Positions 33,308 through 40,606 of a stretch of 41,469 nt of DNA are shown here, piece after piece. Below the pieces are notes generated by a model that was not told the DNA's origin, ran no database searches, and saw nothing but the letters and a program-made list of their open reading frames with translations. Position 1 is the first letter of the stretch, and every line of letters begins with the position of its first letter. A program made the translations under genes and the position numbers. Source of the DNA: a virus; IMG/VR virus record IMGVR_UViG_3300028829_006607, positions 1-41,469 of that record. One strand, written 5' to 3'.

Positions 33308-33935
33308 GCAAGTAAATAGTGAAGAAGGAAGATTATATGAAGTTAATGGAGAGAGTGCGTATCCTTCCATTACAACTGTCTTATCTAAAACTAAAGACAA
33401 AGGTCCACTTTTACGCTGGCGTAAAAGGGTTGGTGAGGAACACGCGAATAGAGTTACAATATCTGCTACAAGACGTGGCACGTCGATGCATAAGCTTTGT
33501 GAATCTTACTTGTCAAATGAGGTTTTGGATCTTTCTGCTGACACTACTGGTGAGTTACTCTTTAGGAGTATACGTCCACAGTTAGATCATATTGATAATG
33601 TTAGGTGTTTAGAAACTCCTTTATTTTCTCATATACTAAAAGTAGCTGGTACTGTCGATTGTATTGCTGAATTAGATGGTAAGCTTACAGTTATAGATTT
33701 TAAAACTTCTACTAAACCTAAAAAGACTGAGTGGATAGAAGATTATTTTATGCAAGGTTGTTTTTACTTAATTGCATATAGAGAAATTACTCAAGAAATG
33801 CCAGAACAAATAAGTATTTTAATATCAGTACAGGATGGTTCTATTCAAAACTTTACACTAACTAAAAAAGATATTATTCATTATACTAACATGTTAAAAG
33901 AAAGAATAGAGGAATATTATGGAAGCATTAATTAG
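33255..33935 (+). CDS. RecB/Cas4-like PD-(D/E)xK exonuclease
   Basis: A 226-aa nuclease of the PD-(D/E)xK superfamily. The N-terminal FNHLWKDIPKIKQVN and YPSITTVLSKTKDKGPLLRW blocks and RRGTSMHKLCE (His79) are typical of phage RecB-like exonucleases, followed by the catalytic residues Asp135 (GTVDCIAEL), Asp148 and Lys150 (VIDFKTS) and the QxxxY motif (Gln167, Tyr171). It starts inside clpX and overlaps it by 53 nt; the shared N-terminal FNHLW motif suggests that the early start is right. It probably works in recombination or host DNA breakdown with gp59 and gp32 encoded downstream. Confidence 0.85.
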   Translation: MMTSKKFNHLWKDIPKIKQVNSEEGRLYEVNGESAYPSITTVLSKTKDKGPLLRWRKRVGEEHANRVTISATRRGTSMHKLCESYLSNEVLDLSADTTGELLFRSIRPQLDHIDNVRCLETPLFSHILKVAGTVDCIAELDGKLTVIDFKTSTKPKKTEWIEDYFMQGCFYLIAYREITQEMPEQISILISVQDGSIQNFTLTKKDIIHYTNMLKERIEEYYGSIN

Positions 33936-34140
33936 CCCTTCTGATATTGAAAAAGTAGCAACAGATATTGCTAATTTCGAAACAAAATCAGAATTAGGTA
34001 TTCAGGATAAAATAAAGATCCTAACTATGACTAGAGACTATTATAGAGATAGGAACTTAACTTCAGTTGATCAATGGTTAGCTGGTTTATGTGATATAAC
34101 TCTAGGAAGAATAAGGGAGAAGGGTTTTGAAGAAAATTAA
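33919..34140 (+). CDS. Small hypothetical protein upstream of gp33 (73 aa)
   Basis: A 73-aa charged helical protein (MEALISPSDIEKVATDIANF onward) with an AGGAAT-type ribosome site, overlapping the nuclease gene by 17 nt and gp33 by 14 nt. In T4 the gene before 33 is dsbA, a dsDNA-binding protein of 89 aa, but I see no clear sequence match, so the link is positional only. Confidence 0.62.
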   Translation: MEALISPSDIEKVATDIANFETKSELGIQDKIKILTMTRDYYRDRNLTSVDQWLAGLCDITLGRIREKGFEEN

Positions 34141-34366
34141 AGACTCAGATTTTGGAATGAATAGCAAATCATTTCCAGTACTTATCGAAGAAATGGTTAA
34201 AGATAGTAAACTGTCTTATATTGATGCTACTCTAGAAGTATGTGATCAATATGATATTGATCCTAGAGACTGTAAGAGACTACTCAACAAAAGCATTAAA
34301 GAAAAAATTGAAAGAGATGCTTTAAATTCAAATCAACTAAAGTATAAAAAAAGAACACTAGTGTGA
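34127..34366 (+). CDS. 33: Late transcription co-activator gp33
   Basis: A 79-aa homologue of T4 gp33 (112 aa), which bridges RNA polymerase and the sliding clamp at late promoters. PVLIEEMVKDSKLSYIDATL (residues about 17-36) and IKEKIERDALNSNQL align with T4 (IIEKMVEEFGMSYLEATTAF... IIEKIQSEAIDENLL). Only the core is kept; the T4 N-terminal extension is reduced. The start is TTG at 34127, chosen for the strong GGGAGAAGGG upstream; the first ATG ten codons later lacks a ribosome site. Its presence agrees with the TATAAATA-like late promoters in the window. The partner sigma gp55 is not in the window. Confidence 0.85.
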   Translation: MKKIKDSDFGMNSKSFPVLIEEMVKDSKLSYIDATLEVCDQYDIDPRDCKRLLNKSIKEKIERDALNSNQLKYKKRTLV

Positions 34367-34962
34367 CGCGAACAGGTTATCAAGCTTATCAAATGTATTT
34401 GGCTTTACAGAGACATTTTAGCTCTAACTATGATTATTTCAAATATCAAGGTAAAGTTAATGCTAGTGTAGATGCATACAATAAACGAAGTGATTATTTT
34501 TCGTTTGAAAAGTTAGGTAAGATAGTACCACAAAAAGAATGGATGGTGTTCTTTGTAGCTCACTTTATTGATAAGCCAAATTGTTGGATAAGAGATATGG
34601 GTAAATCTGATTATGAACTTTATAAAGCAAAGTTAAAAAACTTCCCTAAAACTTTTCAAGAAGAAATGGAATTTTTAGCTAGTCAATATTCACCTCCTGA
34701 ATTAGTAGCTGTTAAAGATGATTTTCAAATACCTTTAATACATGATTTAGCTATAAAGAAAAAAATCAGTTTAGAGACTATAATATTAATAGACATGTTT
34801 TACTCATTTATTGATAATCACGAAAAGTTAATTAAAGTACCTATGTTGTGGCCGCAGCATATTACTAAGGTAAAAAATTATTCACCTTTTGTGAAAAAAT
34901 TCTTAAATATTGAGTATTATAATGATATGGCTCTTGAAACTTTCAAGAGATACAAAACGTGA
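34363..34962 (+). CDS. 59: Helicase loader gp59
   Basis: A 199-aa homologue of T4 gp59 (217 aa), which loads the gp41 helicase on forks coated with gp32. YQAYQMYLALQRHFSSNYDY then FKYQGKV and YNKRSDYFSFEKL match T4 (VYKLYLMIKQHMNGKYDVIKYNWCMRV...YQKRRDKYFFQKL). Later blocks NCWIRDMGKSDYELY and the region around FETIILIDMFYSFIDNHEKL agree as well (T4 ISFETFILLDSFLNIIDKHD). The start is GTG, overlapping the gp33 stop as GTGA. Gene order 33-59-32 is as in T4. Confidence 0.9.
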   Translation: MTRTGYQAYQMYLALQRHFSSNYDYFKYQGKVNASVDAYNKRSDYFSFEKLGKIVPQKEWMVFFVAHFIDKPNCWIRDMGKSDYELYKAKLKNFPKTFQEEMEFLASQYSPPELVAVKDDFQIPLIHDLAIKKKISLETIILIDMFYSFIDNHEKLIKVPMLWPQHITKVKNYSPFVKKFLNIEYYNDMALETFKRYKT

Positions 34963-34984
34963 AACAGAGAAACTGGAGAAGAAT

Positions 34985-35905
34985 ATGACGTTTGAAGACT
35001 ATATGCAGAACCGTAAGTCTGCTTTTGAAAAACTTACGACTAACCTTAAACAAGACCTTCAAGGCAATCAAGACAATAGAACTGACGACCGTATCTGGAA
35101 ACCTAAAATGGGTCAAGATGGTACTGGTTATGCAGTTATTAGATTGCTTCCAGGTAAAGACTCAAGTAAGACTCCTTGGGTAAGAATGTATGATCACGGC
35201 TTTCAAGGTCCTACTGGTAAATGGTATATTGAGAACTCTCTAACTACTATTGGTCAAAAAGATCCTGTAAGTGAGCATAATTCTGTACTATGGAATTCTG
35301 GTATTGAATCTAATAAAGAAGTTGCTAGAAAGCAAAAGCGTAGAACTTCATACTATGCTAATGCTCTTGTACTTAAAGATCCTAATAATCCTCAAGCTGA
35401 GGGTTCAGTAAAGATCTTTAGATTTGGTCAGAAGATCTTTGATAAGATTATGGGTGTAATGCAACCTGAGTTTGCAGATGAGCAACCTATTAATCCTTTT
35501 GACTTAATTGAAGGTGCTAACTTTCGTATTAAGATTAAAATGGTTGCAGGTTACTGGAACTATGATTCATCTGAATTTGAAAAAGGTGCTCCTTTATCAG
35601 ATGATGATAATAAACTTAAGTCTGTATTCGAAGCTCAACATGACGTTCATGAGTTAATTGCGCCTGAGCAATTTAAAACTTATGAAGAGTTAGCTGCAAG
35701 GTTAAAAGAAGTAACTAATACTTCTACTGAACAACCTGTTCAAGAAGTAGCTAGTACTAGTCCTGTAACTGCTGAGTCATCTAAAAGTAGCGGTGAATGG
35801 AATGATGTTTTTGCGTCAGATACTGCAGTAAAAACTGAGTCTGCATCATCTGCTGATGATGATAACTTAGAAGATTACTTTAAGCAACTTGCTGAAGATA
35901 AGTAA
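34985..35905 (+). CDS. 32: Single-stranded DNA-binding protein gp32
   Basis: A 306-aa homologue of T4 gp32 (301 aa). The basic N-terminal segment NRKSAFEKL stands for the cooperativity domain; the OB core includes GTGYAVIRLLPGKD, YDHGFQGPTGKWYIENS, KQKRRTSYYANALVLKDPNN and FRFGQKIFDKIMGV; the C-terminus is Ser-rich and then acidic (DDDNLEDYFKQLAEDK) for partner binding. T4 zinc ligands Cys77, Cys87 and Cys90 are replaced; only the His of the HGF motif remains. I start at ATG 34985 with GGAG upstream; the frame is open to 34910, but that part overlaps gp59. A strong terminator follows the stop. Confidence 0.93.
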   Translation: MTFEDYMQNRKSAFEKLTTNLKQDLQGNQDNRTDDRIWKPKMGQDGTGYAVIRLLPGKDSSKTPWVRMYDHGFQGPTGKWYIENSLTTIGQKDPVSEHNSVLWNSGIESNKEVARKQKRRTSYYANALVLKDPNNPQAEGSVKIFRFGQKIFDKIMGVMQPEFADEQPINPFDLIEGANFRIKIKMVAGYWNYDSSEFEKGAPLSDDDNKLKSVFEAQHDVHELIAPEQFKTYEELAARLKEVTNTSTEQPVQEVASTSPVTAESSKSSGEWNDVFASDTAVKTESASSADDDNLEDYFKQLAEDK

Positions 35906-35912
35906 CTACCAT

Positions 35913-35936
35913 AACGAGGAGCTAACGCTCCTCGTT
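35913..35936 (+). terminator. Intrinsic terminator after gp32
   Basis: A perfect 10-bp stem (AACGAGGAGC / GCTCCTCGTT) closed by a TAAC tetraloop and followed by T residues. It starts 8 nt after the gp32 stop and ends at the stop of the convergent gene, so it may stop transcription from both sides. Confidence 0.88.
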
Positions 35937-36427
35937 TACCAAGATGATGGATGTCCTAATATATCAACAGCCATCATAAACCCACCTACACATAATCCAC
36001 CTATTGCAATAACTAAAACAATAATACCTATAGCATTAAGTATTTCTCTACGACGTTCTTCTTGAGCATATATTTGAGCTTTTCTGTCTTTCCTTATATT
36101 AGCTTGTAGTTGTAGAATCTCATTCCAACTACCAGGACCATGAACCATATTAACATACTGTCGTAGTTCTTGCTCCATTGCTTCAGCTTTCTTTTTAGCT
36201 GCAAATATATTCATTGCTTCTTCTTCAATAGAAGAACCAGCAAATATCTTTTTGAACAGAGGCGGTTTCTTATTCATTTTTTCAGCTTGGTCAATGTCTG
36301 AGACTGCACCCATCCATCTACCAACATCACCATACATACTCTCTATATCTCTACCGACTTCAAAACCTTTTTTAATGGTATTGAAAGCAGTTGTAGCCAT
36401 CGCTATAGCACTAATTGGATCAATCAT
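35936..36427 (-). CDS. Membrane protein, C-terminal anchor (163 aa)
   Basis: Starts MIDPISAIAMATTAFNTIKK. A long helical, charged middle (about 55-130) is followed by one hydrophobic segment (about 131-153, AIGIIVLVIAIGGLCVGGFM) and a short polar tail HPSSW. I recall relatives in marine myophages with no assigned function. It overlaps the next gene upstream by 8 nt. Possibly acts on the host envelope, as do its small secreted neighbours. Confidence 0.7.
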   Translation of the reverse strand: MIDPISAIAMATTAFNTIKKGFEVGRDIESMYGDVGRWMGAVSDIDQAEKMNKKPPLFKKIFAGSSIEEEAMNIFAAKKKAEAMEQELRQYVNMVHGPGSWNEILQLQANIRKDRKAQIYAQEERRREILNAIGIIVLVIAIGGLCVGGFMMAVDILGHPSSW

Positions 36428-36641
36428 AAACTTTCACCGTTTTACTATTAACTTTACTAGGTTCACAAACCGCTTTGTAATAGCGCTCTTTAGCGCCTCC
36501 GTCATTATCTACTCTGTTTGGTACACCAACATTCTTATTAATTCTTACCGCAAAATATAAACAATCATCTATACTTCTAAAGTAACTTGTATCTAATTTT
36601 TGTATACCTAGATACGTTATCAACGCAAAAACTAATTCCAT
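36420..36641 (-). CDS. Small two-cysteine protein with hydrophobic N-terminus (73 aa)
   Basis: Opens MELVFALITYLGIQ (signal-like), has DDCLYFAVRIN near residue 27 and KAVCEPSKVN near residue 59, and ends in a short basic tail. The layout, hydrophobic start, (D/E)C-L, then one more Cys 20-35 residues later, is shared with the products at 17887-18141, 18144-18413 and 41115-41378. Ribosome site AGTAGG. Function unknown; likely periplasmic with a disulphide. Confidence 0.65.
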   Translation of the reverse strand: MELVFALITYLGIQKLDTSYFRSIDDCLYFAVRINKNVGVPNRVDNDGGAKERYYKAVCEPSKVNSKTVKVYD

Positions 36642-36647
36642 TGTTAC

Positions 36648-37001
36648 CTACTTTTTTATGGAGTTCAAACTATCAACTATATCATCAATGCTTGGTTCTT
36701 TACTCCACGGATTATATACACATTTAAATTGAGAAGGACAATTTTTCTCATACATTAATTCAAATGTTTTATTACCACCGCGATAGACACACGCTTGCAT
36801 TCCTGTTGTACGTGATTTTATTCTTTTCCATAATCTACATGTAGTATATTCTTTATTGTCTCCTTGACCTCTATTAGTCTTTTGTCTTTTAGTATACTGT
36901 TTCGACGTTCCATATTTTGGGTCTTTAGGTTCATAATTCTTACCTCCTGCATGAGCTGTAGTCACTAATAGTAGCATCACACATAAGATTTTAATCATCA
37001 C
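36648..37001 (-). CDS. Secreted basic protein with signal peptide (117 aa)
   Basis: A clear signal peptide MMIKILCVMLLLVTTAHAGG with an AHA-G cleavage site, then a basic, Tyr-rich region and four cysteines (TTCRLW, QACVYRGG, KNCPSQFKCVYNP), which probably form two disulphides in the periplasm. Ribosome site AAAGGTG. It overlaps the upstream gene by 4 nt. I do not recognise the family. Confidence 0.7.
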   Translation of the reverse strand: MMIKILCVMLLLVTTAHAGGKNYEPKDPKYGTSKQYTKRQKTNRGQGDNKEYTTCRLWKRIKSRTTGMQACVYRGGNKTFELMYEKNCPSQFKCVYNPWSKEPSIDDIVDSLNSIKK

Positions 37002-37273
37002 CTTTTTACCTTTTTTTTCTTTTCTTCTAATTCTGCTACAGCTTTAAGTCTCAAAGTTTCAATATCGTCTTCTCTGCTAAACTTAGGTTTCTCTCTCATC
37101 TTTAATTGAGATTCAAAGAGAGATTTAACGTCAGGATTGTTTCCTGTCGCTCTAATAAACATTGTTATCGCTCTATAACCATCACCCAAAAACATGAGTT
37201 TGTTATTTTCATACAGCTTTGCTTTACTTGAACTGTTTAAGTCCAAGATAAAAGCACCATGTTTATGTACCAT
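36998..37273 (-). CDS. Small hypothetical protein (91 aa)
   Basis: A 91-aa protein beginning MVHKHGAFILDLNSSSKAKL, with a strand-rich first half (FLGDGYRAITMFIRATGNN) and a charged, Lys-rich helical end. No signal or membrane segment. Ribosome site AGGTGA. It has a leader of about 50 nt after an AATAAATA box at 37330-37337. Function unknown. Confidence 0.65.
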   Translation of the reverse strand: MVHKHGAFILDLNSSSKAKLYENNKLMFLGDGYRAITMFIRATGNNPDVKSLFESQLKMREKPKFSREDDIETLRLKAVAELEEKKKKVKR

Positions 37274-37329
37274 AGTTCACCTATAATATAAGGCAGACGC
37301 AATGTAAGGGGATTATATAACTGCTAGTT

Positions 37330-37337
37330 TATTTATT
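37330..37337 (-). promoter_or_regulatory. Late promoter box AATAAATA
   Basis: AATAAATA on the minus strand, overlapping the stop codon of the upstream membrane-protein gene. It would give a ~50-nt leader for the 91-aa gene and the secreted-protein operon downstream. Confidence 0.45.
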
Positions 37338-38328
37338 AACCTGGGCTTGATTTTGCACCGGCATTCTTTTTAACAAATTTATTGAATACAGTTTTTTGAT
37401 CATCAGGTAGGTCATCAAAGTTAGAAGCTAGTATACCTGATATTTGTTTTTCAGTATACTCATGACCAGCAATAATAATTGACTTTTCTTTCTTGTCATT
37501 TACTTTAACTTTAGCATCATCAGGTACTTCAAACATTACCTTCTTCTTTTTAACGTGAGCAGACTTACTTATAGTTTGCTTAGGTCTATCTATTATTACT
37601 AAGTGAGACCAAGCAACTAATAACGCTACTGCTAGCGGATCAAATACTATAACTAGTACTATAATGACCCATCTTACTGCTTCTTCGAGCATAGTTTTGT
37701 CAGCTTTATTACCATATACAAATTCAGCAATGTATTTGATAGGACCAACCTCTGCTTCAATAGCTATTTGTTCTTTTTCTAAAATTAATTTCTCATCTAA
37801 GTATTCGTCAATCTTACCTTCTGCACCTCTAATAACATTAGACAGTTCTTGTCTTTCTGGCTTTTGTTTTTCTCTAGTAGCGATGGCTCCAGTGTCACCT
37901 CTTATTCTATCAAATTCTATAAGAACTGCAACTGCTTTATCTAATTGAGTCAATACTGTTTCAGCATCTTTAATAATTCTATTTTCTCTTTTAATGTTAT
38001 TTTCTATTCTTTCAATCTTAACAGTATTATCACCAGATGTTACTGTTTGCTCTATGTGAGCCTTTGAGAGAAAGCCGAAAATACCCATTGACGTAATAAA
38101 CATCAGAAGAGCGATAGCTGATATAAAATAACCTTTAAGAAGGAATGGAACTTGATCCCATTTTTGGTGTAAGTAAGCTACTGATACAAGTTTACCTACT
38201 TCTAAAGCAGAACCCATTACTATAACAGGTATCACACTAGCAGCGAATATAGCAGCTAGCCCGACTATTGAATAATATGCAGCTATAAGTGATATAGCTA
38301 ATGCTGTGATAAAGACTAAAAATTTCAT
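37336..38328 (-). CDS. Polytopic membrane protein with central coiled coil (330 aa)
   Basis: Hydrophobic segments at about 3-25, 27-48, 64-90 and 218-242, with a long charged coiled coil between (about 95-190). IVMGSALEVGKLVSVAYLHQ and LMFITSMGIFGFLSKAHIEQ are conserved blocks I recall from many marine T4-like phages; no function is known. A C-terminal cytoplasmic basic domain ends with VFNKFVKKN. It has no Shine-Dalgarno; a perfect TATAAATA box ends 4 nt before the ATG. Candidates for its role are superinfection exclusion or control of lysis, both speculative. Confidence 0.78.
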   Translation of the reverse strand: MKFLVFITALAISLIAAYYSIVGLAAIFAASVIPVIVMGSALEVGKLVSVAYLHQKWDQVPFLLKGYFISAIALLMFITSMGIFGFLSKAHIEQTVTSGDNTVKIERIENNIKRENRIIKDAETVLTQLDKAVAVLIEFDRIRGDTGAIATREKQKPERQELSNVIRGAEGKIDEYLDEKLILEKEQIAIEAEVGPIKYIAEFVYGNKADKTMLEEAVRWVIIVLVIVFDPLAVALLVAWSHLVIIDRPKQTISKSAHVKKKKVMFEVPDDAKVKVNDKKEKSIIIAGHEYTEKQISGILASNFDDLPDDQKTVFNKFVKKNAGAKSSPG

Positions 38329-38332
38329 AACT

Positions 38333-38340
38333 TATTTATA
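38333..38340 (-). promoter_or_regulatory. Perfect late promoter box TATAAATA
   Basis: TATAAATA on the minus strand, then AGTT, then the ATG of the 330-aa membrane protein. Exact match to the T4 late box with the 4-nt spacing seen at other starts here. Confidence 0.7.
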
Positions 38341-38348
38341 TTTCCTAT

Positions 38349-38356
38349 TATAACTA
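38349..38356 (+). promoter_or_regulatory. Promoter box TATAACTA
   Basis: TATAACTA on the plus strand, then TTAT, then the ATG of the primase-like zinc gene. Back to back with the TATAAATA at 38333-38340, eight nt apart; the same variant box precedes the SleB gene. Confidence 0.45.
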
Positions 38357-38360
38357 TTAT

Positions 38361-38828
38361 ATGATAGCGAATCAAATGCAAATTGTTTGTGAACTTGAAA
38401 ATAGAGTTCGTAATTATAGAAGAAAGACTCAGTATATGTGGAACTGGTCTTGTGATATATGTGGAGATAGTAAAGCTAAATCTCACAGAGCAAGATTCTA
38501 TGTAAATAAAGTCGAAAGTGAATTACTATGTTATTGTCATAATTGTGGCTATTCCGGTTCTTTTACTAACTATACGAGATTCAAACACCCAGATCTATAT
38601 TCAAGACTATCTCATCAGAAATTTATAGATACAGCTAATGTAATGTTTAATTATGAAACTATAGTTAATCGTAAAGGTATGAGAGATGAGATATTAGTTA
38701 AACTCTTCTATATCGAAAAGTTCAAAGATACAGTTCAATGGTATGACTTCTTTAGACGTAAAAAAATTAATATTGATAATAAAACTATGATAAAGTTAGA
38801 ATCAGTACGAAAAAATTACTATAATTAA
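38361..38828 (+). CDS. Stand-alone zinc domain of gp61-type primase (155 aa)
   Basis: CDICGDSKAKSHRARFYV (Cys31, Cys34) and LLCYCHNCGYSGSFTNY (Cys59, Cys62), then FKHPDLYSRL, match the N-terminal zinc-binding module of T4 primase gp61 (CPVCGDSKTDQNKARGWYY...IHCYNCNYHAPIG...EFEPDLYREY). The rest, about 65 residues, is basic and lacks any TOPRIM motifs; T4 gp61 is 342 aa. No continuation is found in any frame downstream, so this is a separate short protein, not a frameshifted primase. It may bind template DNA for a catalytic subunit encoded elsewhere or act as a regulator. No ribosome site; the TATAACTA box ends 4 nt before the ATG. Confidence 0.8.
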   Translation: MIANQMQIVCELENRVRNYRRKTQYMWNWSCDICGDSKAKSHRARFYVNKVESELLCYCHNCGYSGSFTNYTRFKHPDLYSRLSHQKFIDTANVMFNYETIVNRKGMRDEILVKLFYIEKFKDTVQWYDFFRRKKINIDNKTMIKLESVRKNYYN

Positions 38829-38855
38829 CTATAATATAATTGAAGGAGAAAATAA

Positions 38856-39068
38856 ATGTATCAAAGAAAAGGTAAAATGGTTGCTAAGGAACCCGCTAAT
38901 CTAAACAGCATGGGACTTGTTTCCTTTTTAAAAGAAGCAAGTAGTCAACTAGAACTTAATGATGAGAAAGATGCGTCGCATTATTTCGATATGGTAATTG
39001 ATCATATTAGAAGTGGCAAACCTCTTTCTTCAGATGTGAGGCAGGTATCTAAAATACTTGGATTATAA
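38856..39068 (+). CDS. Small hypothetical protein (70 aa)
   Basis: Starts MYQRKGKMVAKEPANLNSMG after an excellent AAGGAG ribosome site and an AT-rich stretch with TATAAT-like elements. Helical and charged; the stop overlaps the next ATG as TAATG. No recognised domain. Confidence 0.7.
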   Translation: MYQRKGKMVAKEPANLNSMGLVSFLKEASSQLELNDEKDASHYFDMVIDHIRSGKPLSSDVRQVSKILGL

Positions 39069-39265
39069 TGGTAAGAGATAAGATTACAAAGAGAATGGAT
39101 GATTTGCAGAATTGTATGGAAGGTAATGAACATCTTTCAGATCCATTAAAAGTAAAACGAATAATAGTATCAGTTAGAAAATTTTGGTCAGTACTTAATG
39201 ACGAAGATAAAGACTATATAGACGCAGCAACATTTGCAATTGAGGAGAAAAGAAAATGGGAATAA
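39068..39265 (+). CDS. Small hypothetical protein (65 aa)
   Basis: A charged helical protein (MVRDKITKRMDDLQNCMEGN onward; KVKRIIVSVRKFWSVLNDED). Translationally coupled to the previous gene through TAATG and overlapping the next by 10 nt. Function unknown. Confidence 0.66.
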   Translation: MVRDKITKRMDDLQNCMEGNEHLSDPLKVKRIIVSVRKFWSVLNDEDKDYIDAATFAIEEKRKWE

Positions 39266-39486
39266 AGACTAAATCAACTTATCAAACACTATACGATTTA
39301 ATTGAACAGTCAATATACATTAACCAAGCTCCTAATGTAGAAGCTATCATTAAATACATAAAGCAAAACAGTCAGTTTAGATCTCTAAACAAAACTGAAA
39401 TAGAAAAAATTATGTTAAGAGTATGTACCCCTTATGCGAAAAATCACAATCAAGAAAACCGCGGGTTCAAAACCCCAACTTCCTAA
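39256..39486 (+). CDS. Small hypothetical protein (76 aa)
   Basis: Starts MGIKTKSTYQTLYDLIEQSI with GAGGAG upstream, and looks like a small helical DNA-binding-type fold (YINQAPNVEAIIKYIKQNSQ). Its last 17 codons overlap the next gene in another frame by 53 nt. Function unknown. Confidence 0.62.
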   Translation: MGIKTKSTYQTLYDLIEQSIYINQAPNVEAIIKYIKQNSQFRSLNKTEIEKIMLRVCTPYAKNHNQENRGFKTPTS

Positions 39487-40606
39487 AAATGAATATGCCT
39501 TTATTATAGGTAACGGAACAACCCGTAAAGATAAAGATATTAAACAACTAATGGACTACGGTCTATTATATGGTTGTAATTGGTTCTTTAAAAAAGAATT
39601 TAGACCGCATATCTTAATTAGTTCTGATGAGCCTTTAACTAAATCAATATTCAAATTACATGCAGATTATGCTAGAAGAAACTGGTTCTATACCTGGTAT
39701 CCTAAACCTGGAACTGGAGCTAAAAAATGCACTACACCAGAAAAGTTTGCTGCAGGTGCAATGGCTACTCATGTTGCAGTTGATCTATATGAAGCTCCTA
39801 AAGTGTTTCTTATAGGAATGGACTTCTTTGGTTTAGGTTCTAAAGGTGCAGAAGCAAATGGTGAACTTAATAATTTATATGTTAATGAGAAACATTATCA
39901 AAAAGTAGAAGAAGGTAAAAAGGGTATAGCACCAACTTATAGAAACTGGCAAAGAAGATTTCAATGGATGCTAAAAACATATCCTAATACTCATTTTTAT
40001 CATGTCAATCCTTTAGATGGTAAATCTCCTGAAAGACTTATAGCAGCTCCTAACTGGCATCAGATTAGCTGGGATAATCTTATTGCTCATGTTACCGAAG
40101 ACCGCGATTTAATAGATATAAAGAATCCGACTCCTGAAGAGCAAAAGCTTTTTATTGAAGAAAATCCTGACGATACTCGGGCCTGTTTTGAGCGCCAGAT
40201 CTCAGGTCAAGAAAACGTTGTTATGAAGGATCGGATTCATCCTGAAGATGTTCTTAAAATTAGATTAAACGCAGCTAAGTACTTTAGACAAAATCCTAAT
40301 GCAGATGTTCAGATGCAAATAGAAGGTCATAATGTAGGTATTGCACCTATGATCGTACAAGACAATAATGGTAATGTATTTGTTCCTAATGATGAAATGA
40401 TAAGACAAAACTGGGAAATAGAATGTAGAGAAAGACATCCTCAGTACCAGATTCCTCCTAAGGTAATGGCTCCACCATCTAACAATCTTACTCCACCACC
40501 ACCTCCTCCGGGTATGGCAGGTCTTGCACCTCCGCCTCCTCCACCTGCAGGTAAACCACCTGAAAAAATGTTTGAAGGATTAGCACCTCCTCCACCGCCG
40601 TCATGA
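39434..40606 (+). CDS. Rossmann-like (DUF115-type?) protein with C-terminal polyproline tail (390 aa)
   Basis: The N-terminal 220 residues look like a nucleotide-binding Rossmann domain: YAFIIGNGTTRKDKDIKQLM, YGCNWFFKKEFRPHILISSD, KVFLIGMDFFGLG, LNNLYVNEKHY. This layout recalls DUF115/MptE-like and sialyltransferase-like proteins of marine phages, for which no clear role is known. The last 45 residues contain two runs of six prolines and one of five, separated by Gly/Ala/Leu (TPPPPPPGMAGLAPPPPPPA), like a formin FH1 or WASP linker. Translation of such runs normally needs EF-P. The start at 39434 lacks a ribosome site and depends on coupling. Its actual substrate is unknown. Confidence 0.7.
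   Translation: MRKITIKKTAGSKPQLPKNEYAFIIGNGTTRKDKDIKQLMDYGLLYGCNWFFKKEFRPHILISSDEPLTKSIFKLHADYARRNWFYTWYPKPGTGAKKCTTPEKFAAGAMATHVAVDLYEAPKVFLIGMDFFGLGSKGAEANGELNNLYVNEKHYQKVEEGKKGIAPTYRNWQRRFQWMLKTYPNTHFYHVNPLDGKSPERLIAAPNWHQISWDNLIAHVTEDRDLIDIKNPTPEEQKLFIEENPDDTRACFERQISGQENVVMKDRIHPEDVLKIRLNAAKYFRQNPNADVQMQIEGHNVGIAPMIVQDNNGNVFVPNDEMIRQNWEIECRERHPQYQIPPKVMAPPSNNLTPPPPPPGMAGLAPPPPPPAGKPPEKMFEGLAPPPPPS

Noticed and set aside
34910-34984. 25-residue N-terminal extension of gp32
   Set aside because: It overlaps the end of gp59; the ATG at 34985 has GGAG upstream and matches the expected gp32 N-terminus.
39461-39477. GCGGGTTCAAAACCCCA resembles a tRNA T-arm, which could mark a tRNA or an integration site
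   Set aside because: Only the three inner pairs form, no matching acceptor strand or anticodon arm is found upstream, and the bases are ordinary codons of two overlapping genes.
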